Under the pieces are notes generated by a model. It was given only the letters and a program-made list of their open reading frames with translations, did not search any database and had not been told where the DNA came from. A DNA stretch of 14,195 nt, taken from Nonlabens sp. GTDB taxonomy: Bacteria; Bacteroidota; Bacteroidia; Flavobacteriales; Flavobacteriaceae. A program made the position numbers and the translations under genes. The stretch spans positions 1-14,195 of the forward strand of contig JALZUY010000080.1 of NCBI GenBank assembly GCA_023301395.1, in the 5' to 3' direction. Position 1 is the first letter of the stretch. The number at the start of each line of letters is the position of its first letter. Of the stretch, positions 1-5,580 are shown piece after piece.

Positions 1-2
1 AT

Positions 3-28
3 AAAAAAGACCTCCAATTATGAAGGCC
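3..28 (-). terminator. Intrinsic terminator of hemH
   Basis: Read on the minus strand, GGCCTTC and GGAGGTC (22-28 and 9-15) form a 7-bp stem around a 6-base ATAATT loop, followed by a run of six T (3-8). All seven pairs form in minus-strand RNA because two are G-U wobbles; in plus-strand RNA the same positions become A-C mismatches. It begins about 20 bases after the hemH stop codon, so it is best read as the hemH terminator working in that direction. Confidence 0.75.
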
Positions 29-47
29 TTTTTTTGTATTTTAAAAA

Positions 48-1079
48 CTAAGCATTGACTTCATTCATTGCCCATTCATCTACCCAGCGAGACAGTACTT
101 TAACCCAATCTGCTCGATCATTAAGGCATGGAATGACGTGAAAATCTTTACCGCCTACTTCGTGAAAGATCTCTTCACCTTCCATAGCTATTTCTTCCAG
201 TGTTTCTAAACAATCACTTACAAATGCTGGAGTTGCAATCGCCATTTTCTTTGTACCACCTAATCCCATTTTTTCAATAGTACGATCTGTATATGGTGTT
301 AACCATGGATCAAATCCTAGACGTGACTGAAAGCTAGTAGAAAACGTTCCTTCTTCTAATTCTAAATATTCACCTACTAATCGGGTTACTTCTTTACACT
401 GGTGACTGTAGCAAAACTCATGTGCTGGTGATGGAGTTTCACAACACTTTCCATCCATTTTACAATGGCTTTTTGTTACGTCACTTTTTCTAATATGTCT
501 TTTAGGAACTCCATGATATGAGAATAATAAATGTTCATAATCTTTTCCTTCTAGAGATTCTTTTATAGATTCTGAAAGTACTCTAATATAATCCGGATGA
601 TTATAGAATGGCGGCATAGTCGTAAACGACATATGCGGGAATTGTTCCTTACGTAATTCCTCAGCACGCACGAGAATAGTCTCTGTGGTTGCCATAGCAA
701 ATTGCGGATATAGCGGTATTATCAATACCTCATCTACTCCTTTATCATGTAATTCTTTAAGTCCTTTTTCAATAGTCATCGTCCCATAACGCATCGCAAG
801 GGCGATAGGCACACTGGTAAATTGATCTATTTTTTCTTGAAGCCTTTCAGAAAGCACGATTAATGGACTTCCTTCTTCCCACCATATTTTCCCATAAGCT
901 TCGGCACTTTTCTTAGGCCTAGTATTCAATACGATTCCTTTTACTAGAATAGCTCTTAAAATATATGGCAAGTCTATAACTCGCTCATCCATTAAGAATT
1001 CATCTAGATAGGTTTTAACATCTTTAGGACTAGGACTTTCTGGAGAACCCAGATTTACCATTAAGACTCCTTTTTTCAT
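48..1079 (-). CDS. hemH: Ferrochelatase (haem synthesis)
   Basis: This 343-residue protein is ferrochelatase, which inserts Fe2+ into the porphyrin at the end of haem synthesis, in the cytosol or at the inner face of the membrane. The N-terminus has the family pattern VLMVNLGSPESP (5-16). The catalytic His is H189 in FSYHGVP, and the conserved acidic residue is E292 in SDCLETLEEI. The length is normal for bacterial members. Between the two catalytic regions lies a Cys-rich stretch with C206, C212, C213, C223 and C228; comparable internal cysteines in some bacterial ferrochelatases are linked to a [2Fe-2S] cluster, but whether these bind one is inference. It stands alone, with its own terminator downstream and a promoter box just upstream, divergent from the zinc-ribbon gene. 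ATG at 1079 is chosen because the conserved N-terminus starts four residues later. Confidence 0.97.
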   Translation of the reverse strand: MKKGVLMVNLGSPESPSPKDVKTYLDEFLMDERVIDLPYILRAILVKGIVLNTRPKKSAEAYGKIWWEEGSPLIVLSERLQEKIDQFTSVPIALAMRYGTMTIEKGLKELHDKGVDEVLIIPLYPQFAMATTETILVRAEELRKEQFPHMSFTTMPPFYNHPDYIRVLSESIKESLEGKDYEHLLFSYHGVPKRHIRKSDVTKSHCKMDGKCCETPSPAHEFCYSHQCKEVTRLVGEYLELEEGTFSTSFQSRLGFDPWLTPYTDRTIEKMGLGGTKKMAIATPAFVSDCLETLEEIAMEGEEIFHEVGGKDFHVIPCLNDRADWVKVLSRWVDEWAMNEVNA

Positions 1080-1093
1080 AGTACAGCTTTGTG

Positions 1094-1122
1094 CAAAAAT
1101 AGAAGTTTTATAGTCGTAACAA
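1094..1122 (-). promoter_or_regulatory. Bacteroidota-type promoter of hemH
   Basis: On the minus strand a perfect TAnnTTTG box (TATTTTTG, 1094-1101) is preceded after 18 bases by TTG (1120-1122), matching the -7/-33 promoter form described for Bacteroides and Flavobacterium. Only 14 bases separate the box from the hemH ATG, so the predicted leader is about 8-10 bases. Confidence 0.6.
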
Positions 1123-1138
1123 CAATAAGATGATTACC

Positions 1139-1160
1139 TAAATTATATAAATTATATAAA
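1139..1160. repeat. 9-bp AT-only tandem repeat between divergent genes
   Basis: The unit TAAATTATA occurs twice head to tail and is followed by a partial third unit (TAAA). It lies between the hemH promoter and the zinc-ribbon gene. It may act as a flexible or UP-element-like tract, but nothing beyond its composition supports this. Confidence 0.5.
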
Positions 1161-1249
1161 GGATATTGATTATATGTTCAACTCACGAAGTTTTAAGACA
1201 ATTTACTATCCATTTACAAACATTTAGTATCTTTATAAAAATCCATTTT

Positions 1250-1606
1250 ATGTCCACCAAAAGGAAATGTCCAGAATGTAGTGAAGAAATTCGCGGTCGT
1301 GCAGACAAGCGTTTTTGTAGTGACTATTGCCGTAATGTAGCAAATAACAAACTCAATAGAGATAGTAATGCCTTAATGCGCAATATCAATAATAGATTGC
1401 GCAAGAACTGGCGCGTTCTTCATGAACTCAATCCTAAAGATAAAACCAAAACAACGCGCAATAAACTACTAGCAAACGGTTTTGACTTCACCTTATTTAC
1501 CAGTGTTTATACCACTAAAAAAGGAACCGTTTATTACTTTGTCTATGACCAAGGATACTTGCCCATGGATGACGATTATTATTTGATCGTAAAGAGAGAA
1601 ACCTAA
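1250..1606 (+). CDS. Small treble-clef/zinc-ribbon protein of unknown function
   Basis: The product is 118 residues. It opens with a metal-binding motif of four cysteines, C7-x2-C10-x12-C23-x3-C27 (KCPEC then FCSDYC), typical of a structural zinc site. A basic helical stretch follows (about 28-70, rich in Asn, Arg and Lys), and then a C-terminal part with strand-like segments and an acidic-aromatic patch (LPMDDDYY). From memory, proteins with this arrangement (CPEC...FCSDxCRN...GTVYYF.YDQGYLP) are widespread in Bacteroidota and have no assigned function; the zinc finger and basic region would suit nucleic-acid binding, which is inference. I start it at ATG 1250 because the conserved motif begins at residue 7. 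A TTG at 1166 would add 28 residues unlike the family, and those bases look like promoter DNA. It is divergent from hemH and 113 bases ahead of the M28 peptidase. Confidence 0.85.
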   Translation: MSTKRKCPECSEEIRGRADKRFCSDYCRNVANNKLNRDSNALMRNINNRLRKNWRVLHELNPKDKTKTTRNKLLANGFDFTLFTSVYTTKKGTVYYFVYDQGYLPMDDDYYLIVKRET

Positions 1607-1677
1607 AATTTAGTAGGTAATATTATAGTTAAAGAGTAGGCAGTCAGATAAATAAGCAATTTCAAACATCTTTACAA

Positions 1678-1702
1678 TTCAGTTACCTCAAGAACAACTG
1701 AA
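1678..1702 (+). promoter_or_regulatory. Small hairpin in the leader of the M28 peptidase gene
   Basis: TTCAGTT (1678-1684) and AACTGAA (1696-1702) are perfect 7-bp inverted arms around an 11-base loop, 17 bases before the ATG. No T-run follows, so it is not a terminator. It could be a leader structure or a protein-binding site; the stem is short and may be chance. Confidence 0.25.
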
Positions 1703-1719
1703 AATCCAATACCAAAACA

Positions 1720-4125
1720 ATGAAAACCTATAGACCTAAATCCCATTTGACATCGGCAGCATCATTTCTGGTGATTATTGCTTTAATATGGTATGTATTT
1801 CATAGTCAGACTCCATCTTCCAGTGTAGAAGATAATTTACCAGCAACACAATGGTCTACCGCAAGAGCATTACAGCACGTAAAAGCAATGTCTGTAAAAC
1901 CACACCATGTAGGTAGCGCAGCCCATGATGATGTAAGAGATTATGTGGTTTCCCAGCTCGAAGAAATGGGATTGCAAGTCGCTACTCAAAAAGGATATAC
2001 TATGGATCCATGGGGAAACCTAGCTCATCCTGAGAATATTCTAGCGCGCATGAAAGGATCGCAAGCAAATAATAAAGCGCTTCTTTTATTAAGTCATTAC
2101 GACAGCGATCCACATTCCAGTAAAGGAGCTAGTGACGCCGCTAGTGGTGTTGCTACTATTCTAGAAGGAGTACGTACTTTTCTAGCTCAAAATAAACAAC
2201 CTTTAAATGATATCATCATTTGTATTACTGATGCTGAAGAATTAGGACTTAATGGAGCAGAGCTTTTTGTAAACGAACATCCATGGGCAAAAGATGTTGC
2301 TATGGTTCTTAACTTTGAAGCTCGTGGTAGTGGTGGACCTAGTTATATGCTCATAGAAACTAATGGTGGTAACCGCAAGATTATTGAAGAATTTTCAAAT
2401 GCTGGTGTAGAATTCCCTGTAGCAAACTCACTTGCTTACAGCATTTATCAAATGATTCCTAACGATACTGATCTTACCGTTTTTAGAAAAGAAGGTGACA
2501 TCAACGGACTCAACTTTGCTTTCATAGGTGATCATTACGACTATCATACAGAGCTTGACAGCTATGAACGATTAGATAGAAACACACTCGCACATCAAGG
2601 TTCCTATCTCATGCCGCTAATGAATCATTTCTCAAATATTGATTTAACAAATGAACTTAAAGTAGAAAAAGGAGATGACGACATTTATTTCCCGTTACCT
2701 ATACTTCAAATGGTAAGTTTTCCATTTAGCTGGTTACCTGTTCTAATTATAGGAAGCGGTATCATATTACTATTACTAGTATTTTATGGGATTAAAAAAC
2801 AACGCATGAGTTTTGGTCAAATAATGACTGGATTCATACCGTTTTTAGGAAGTTTAATAATCGGTTATTTACTGAGTAACTATGGATGGATAGGGTTAGA
2901 AAATGGAGATTTTTATATCGATCAACAGCATGGATTTCCTTACAATGGATATTGGCTCATTGCAACAGCTGCAATGACGGCATTAACTTTATGTTTCTTC
3001 TTGTATCATAAATATTATAGAAAAGAAAACGTAGCCAGTTTAAGTATCGCTCCTCTATTTATTCTATGGCTCATTTGCCTATTAATTGCTTTTCCTGTAG
3101 GCGATGGTGGAATTATCCCAGATGTGTTTTTACCTGGTGCTGGATTCTTTTTAGTACCGCTATTTGCAGGACTTATTATGGTGTGGCTCAATATTCAAAA
3201 ACGTAGACCTAGTTATATACTTTTAATTCTTTTGGCCATTCCAGCGCTCTTTGTTTTTGTTCCTTTTATAAAAGCATTTCCGGTAGCGCTAGGGATGAGT
3301 ATCCTCTTTGTGGCTGCTGTATTAACGACCTTATTATTTGGTTTACTCATTCCCATTTTAGGGCATTATCGCAGGAAAGATATACTAGCTTTTGGAGCAT
3401 TAATTGCTACGGTAGTTTGTTTGGGTAACACTTTCGCGAAAGCAAAATTCACACCATCACAACCACAATCCACCAGCTTAGTTTATATCCAGAATCAAGA
3501 CAATCAAACCGCACAATGGGCCACCTATGACAAAGTTCTCACAGACTGGACACGAGCAAAACTGGGAGAATCACCAACCGCAGCGAGCGAGCTCAACAAA
3601 AACACAATCGATTCTAAATATGGAACTGGTTTTAGCTACGCTATTGCCGCGCCTTATAAAGAGTTAGCACCAGTAAAAGTGGAAACTTTAATAGACAGTT
3701 TACATGCTGATTTAAGGACCGTAAAAATGAAAATTTATAGCGAGTCTTCCATCCAGAGATTGGAAGTATTCTGTGATACAAGTTACGTTTTTGAGGACGG
3801 AAAAGTCAATGGTAAAGAGGTTTATAAAGCACGTGTTTCTAAAAAAGCATTGCCCAATAGATGGGGAAATCGCATGTTGAGTTACTATGTAACTAATAAC
3901 GAGCCCTTAGAGTTAGAACTTACTTTTAATGCAGACATGGAACCAGAATTCCAGTTCTATGCAGCGTCATTTGACTTATTAAAAAATAAAACACTTGACG
4001 TAAAAGCTAGACCGTTGAATCAAATGAGTATGCCATTTGTACTGAACGATGCGGTATTGAGAAAACGCCATGTAAAACTCTCTAAACAGACTATAGTAAT
4101 GGACTCAATTCTCTCAAATGAATAA
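1720..4125 (+). CDS. Membrane-bound M28 zinc metallopeptidase (Fxna/ERMP1-like layout)
   Basis: This 801-residue protein is a probable aminopeptidase of family M28. One N-terminal membrane anchor (about 12-28) is followed by the peptidase domain (about 40-310), with all expected di-zinc ligands and catalytic residues visible: H126 and D128 in SHYDSD, D139 in SDAASG, E173/E174 in DAEELG, E200 in NFEARG and H276 in YHTELD. About eight further membrane segments follow (roughly 338-357, 367-386, 410-428, 441-459, 474-490, 499-516, 521-545, 553-571). A soluble C-terminal domain (about 575-801) ends the protein. With nine segments and the N-terminus inside, both soluble domains would lie in the periplasm. 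This order resembles eukaryotic ER aminopeptidases of the Fxna/ERMP1 type. The substrate is unknown. The palindrome at 3431-3443 encodes FAKA at the junction of the last membrane segment and the C-terminal domain. Its last 8 bases overlap the next gene, suggesting coupled translation. Confidence 0.92.
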   Translation: MKTYRPKSHLTSAASFLVIIALIWYVFHSQTPSSSVEDNLPATQWSTARALQHVKAMSVKPHHVGSAAHDDVRDYVVSQLEEMGLQVATQKGYTMDPWGNLAHPENILARMKGSQANNKALLLLSHYDSDPHSSKGASDAASGVATILEGVRTFLAQNKQPLNDIIICITDAEELGLNGAELFVNEHPWAKDVAMVLNFEARGSGGPSYMLIETNGGNRKIIEEFSNAGVEFPVANSLAYSIYQMIPNDTDLTVFRKEGDINGLNFAFIGDHYDYHTELDSYERLDRNTLAHQGSYLMPLMNHFSNIDLTNELKVEKGDDDIYFPLPILQMVSFPFSWLPVLIIGSGIILLLLVFYGIKKQRMSFGQIMTGFIPFLGSLIIGYLLSNYGWIGLENGDFYIDQQHGFPYNGYWLIATAAMTALTLCFFLYHKYYRKENVASLSIAPLFILWLICLLIAFPVGDGGIIPDVFLPGAGFFLVPLFAGLIMVWLNIQKRRPSYILLILLAIPALFVFVPFIKAFPVALGMSILFVAAVLTTLLFGLLIPILGHYRRKDILAFGALIATVVCLGNTFAKAKFTPSQPQSTSLVYIQNQDNQTAQWATYDKVLTDWTRAKLGESPTAASELNKNTIDSKYGTGFSYAIAAPYKELAPVKVETLIDSLHADLRTVKMKIYSESSIQRLEVFCDTSYVFEDGKVNGKEVYKARVSKKALPNRWGNRMLSYYVTNNEPLELELTFNADMEPEFQFYAASFDLLKNKTLDVKARPLNQMSMPFVLNDAVLRKRHVKLSKQTIVMDSILSNE
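3431..3443. repeat. Intragenic palindrome CTTTCGCGAAAGC, copy 1
   Basis: A 12-bp perfect palindrome (CTTTCGCGAAAG) plus one matching flanking base, inside the M28 peptidase gene. It is read as ttc-gcg-aaa-gca, giving FAKA. The same 13-mer recurs at 7019-7031, and a one-mismatch copy lies at 10575-10590. Confidence 0.8.
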
Positions 4126-4888
4126 GAAAACAATCGGTATCTTAGGCTGTGGATGGCTAGGACTTGAGTTAGGAAAAAAGCTTATTCAAGACGGCTTTAC
4201 TGTAAAAGGTACAGTACGTCACAACGATAAACTAGCCCAATTAAAAGAAGCTGGAATAGACGGTTATTTACTTGATTTAAAAGAAGACAAGCTCTACGGT
4301 GACATTGCAGATTTCCTCAATAATATTGATGTTTTATTCATTAACATTCCGCCAGGATTACGTAAGAATCCCGATAGTAATTTTGCGCAACGTATGAAAT
4401 TGATAATGACCTTTGTGAATACGGCAAATGTAGAAAAAGTAGTTTTCGTTTCTAGCACCTCTGTTTTTGAAGATGCACAAGACATTCCTGTTTATAATGA
4501 AAACAGCATTCCTAATAGCAGCAGTAATAATGGTAAAAAGATTTATGAAACAGAGTTGCTCGTTCGAGACATCTTTACAAATACCGTCATTTTAAGACCT
4601 TGCGGTTTAATAGGTGGAACTAGAAACCCTATTAAAATGCTCACTGGTCGCGCAGGCGTTAAAAACCCAAATGCTCCAGTAAATCTAGTCACTAGGGAAC
4701 ATGTTATTCAAATAGTACAACGTATTATATCAGGCGATATTAATACACCAGTAGTTCACGCCATAAGTGAATCTCACGATTTTAGGAAATCATACTACCT
4801 TAAAAAAGCAACAGAATTCAACCTAGATCCACCACAATTTGAAGAAAACCGAATTATGGTAGGTAAAAGGATTGAGTCTATTTTTTAA
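4118..4888 (+). CDS. YeeZ-like NAD(P)-binding epimerase/dehydratase-family protein
   Basis: The product has 256 residues with a Rossmann fold. The dinucleotide loop is GILGCGWLG (7-15); GIDGYLLDL (47-55), VFVSSTSVFED (109-119) and LRPCGLIGG (159-167) follow. These match E. coli YeeZ (same GWLG, SSTSVxxDAQ and NLVxxEHV patterns), an atypical extended-SDR protein of unknown substrate. The usual YxxxK pair is not evident: the position after SSTSV is Phe, and Y143 is followed by Glu rather than Lys. The C-terminus is short: after PPQF (238-241) YeeZ continues into a longer tail, whereas here the protein ends RIESIF. The stop codon lies inside a repeat (4879-4909) that recurs at 5054-5085, so the end of the gene has probably been rewritten. 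The ATG overlaps the stop of the peptidase gene by 8 bases, so the two are very likely co-transcribed and coupled. Whether it is still active is open. Confidence 0.85.
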   Translation: MNKKTIGILGCGWLGLELGKKLIQDGFTVKGTVRHNDKLAQLKEAGIDGYLLDLKEDKLYGDIADFLNNIDVLFINIPPGLRKNPDSNFAQRMKLIMTFVNTANVEKVVFVSSTSVFEDAQDIPVYNENSIPNSSSNNGKKIYETELLVRDIFTNTVILRPCGLIGGTRNPIKMLTGRAGVKNPNAPVNLVTREHVIQIVQRIISGDINTPVVHAISESHDFRKSYYLKKATEFNLDPPQFEENRIMVGKRIESIF

Positions 4889-4909
4889 GCCATAATCAAA
4901 AAGTATTTC
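4879..4909 (+). repeat. Direct repeat R1, containing the stop codon of the YeeZ-like gene
   Basis: These 31 bases match 5054-5085 at 28 of 32 aligned columns (three substitutions, one gap). The first ten bases are coding and include the TAA stop; the rest is downstream. R1 and R2 lie on either side of inverted-end element copy A. Confidence 0.65.
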
Positions 4910-4910
4910 T

Positions 4911-4929
4911 TCTAATAAATTTTATTAGA
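4911..4929 (+). terminator. AT-rich palindrome after the YeeZ-like gene, possible terminator
   Basis: TCTAATAAA and TTTATTAGA are perfect 9-bp inverted arms around a single T, 22 bases after the stop codon. The stem is almost all A-T and no T-run follows, so termination would be weak. It may instead be the left border of element copy A, which starts at the next base. Confidence 0.3.
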
Positions 4930-5046
4930 CCAATCTCACAGATTTCGGGATAATTAAATTTATACTTTTAAGAACCTCTCTGTTTTTAAAAAGTGTAATG
5001 ATATTAAAATCAAAACCTATGAGGTTTAGTTTTCTTAATTCAAATC
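4930..5046. repeat. Inverted-end intergenic element, copy A
   Basis: A core of 100 bases (4930-5029) begins CCAATCTCACAGATTT and ends with the roughly complementary CCTATGAGGTTTAG. It aligns with 5399-5499 at about three quarters identity by eye, with a best-kept tail (GATATTAAA, then TCAAAA, GAGGTTT, ATTCAAATC) that extends to 5046. It encodes nothing visible. The size and ends suggest a decayed MITE or a large stem-loop repeat. Confidence 0.6.
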
Positions 5047-5053
5047 CCAAAAG

Positions 5054-5085
5054 TATTTTTTAAACCACAATCTAAAAAGCATTTC
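5054..5085 (+). repeat. Direct repeat R2
   Basis: Second copy of the 31-32 base repeat that overlaps the end of the YeeZ-like gene (28 of 32 aligned columns identical). It starts 8 bases after element copy A, so copy A sits between R1 and R2. Confidence 0.6.
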
Positions 5086-5102
5086 CCTTCGAAAAGAGGA
5101 AA
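5082..5102 (+). other. Hairpin with CGAA loop
   Basis: TTTCC/GGAAA plus CTT/AAG form an 8-bp stem with one bulged A and a CGAA tetraloop. It overlaps the end of R2. There is no T-run. It may be part of a repeat; its function is unknown. Confidence 0.3.
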
Positions 5103-5309
5103 CAGGTGAACGACGATTGAGGTAAAACCTAAAGAGCCACCAAAAATGTTTGAGGTACTAATAACGAAAACTTTATTCTCAACCCTAAAGGCTAAGGTTT
5201 CTAGATTTAGTTAAAAAAGAAAAACGACTTTTAGTTTCTACAACATTATAGGAACGGAAACTCCACAGATAACTTAATAAAACCATAAGCCTTTTCTATC
5301 ACCAGCAAA

Positions 5310-5341
5310 TTACTTCGTCGCTGCGGCCTCTCGTAATGACA
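5310..5341. repeat. REP-like dispersed sequence
   Basis: This 32-base stretch, TTACTTCGTCGCTGCGGCCT then CTCGTAATGACA, is GC-rich compared with its surroundings and weakly self-complementary at its ends (TTAC...CG / CGTAA). It resembles the 'GTCATTGCGAG...GACGAAGCAAT' repeats I recall as scattered between genes in many bacteria. A shorter relative may lie at 9901-9916 (GCAAAGAAGCAATCTG on the other orientation). Family assignment is from memory. Confidence 0.5.
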
Positions 5342-5398
5342 ATTTGAAAAGTCACTAGAAAATCTGTCGTAAAAAATAAAATTATAAAACTTATGAAG

Positions 5399-5516
5399 CC
5401 AACCTCACAGGTTTCGTTTTTATTAATTTTATAGTTTTTGAGAACTCCACGATGTTTGAAAAGTATATTGATATTAAAGTCAAAAACTGTGAGGTTTGGT
5501 TTTTAAATTCAAATCT
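5399..5516. repeat. Inverted-end intergenic element, copy B
   Basis: The 101-base core (5399-5499) starts CCAACCTCACAGGTTT and ends CTGTGAGGTTTGG; the reverse complement of the end is CCAAACCTCACAG, so the ends are inverted repeats of about 12-13 bases. Both ends carry the AAACCT...AGGTTT type of palindrome. Similarity to copy A continues through ATTCAAATC to 5516. It lies 64 bases before pbpC, so it could influence that gene's transcription. Confidence 0.65.
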
Positions 5517-5580
5517 CATTCACTAGATTTTCAACAGTCTCTGTACTTCATTACACCCATTTATTTCTTAGCTTTCAACA

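Larger units (their letters stand above)
4889..5580. other. 692-base non-coding, repeat-rich spacer
   Basis: I see no supported gene on either strand; the longest ATG reading is 21 codons. The spacer holds, in order, R1, an AT hairpin, inverted-end element copy A, R2, a small CGAA-loop hairpin, about 200 bases with no recognised feature, a REP-like palindrome and inverted-end element copy B. The rest of the window is densely coded, so this is the one clearly accumulating region. The bases before pbpC show no clear promoter box. Confidence 0.75.

Noticed and set aside
1166..1249. TTG start adding 28 residues to the zinc-ribbon protein.
   Set aside because: The extra residues do not resemble the family and overlap likely promoter DNA; ATG 1250 directly precedes the conserved motif.
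4998..5063. A 21-codon ATG reading frame within element copy A, ending in SIF like the YeeZ-like protein.
   Set aside because: Too short, interrupted in element copy B and explained by the repeat sequence.
5352..5527. TCACTAGA at 5352-5359 and 5520-5527 as a target-site duplication around element copy B.
   Set aside because: It is not adjacent to the element ends, and a matching 8-mer in about 700 AT-rich bases is expected by chance.
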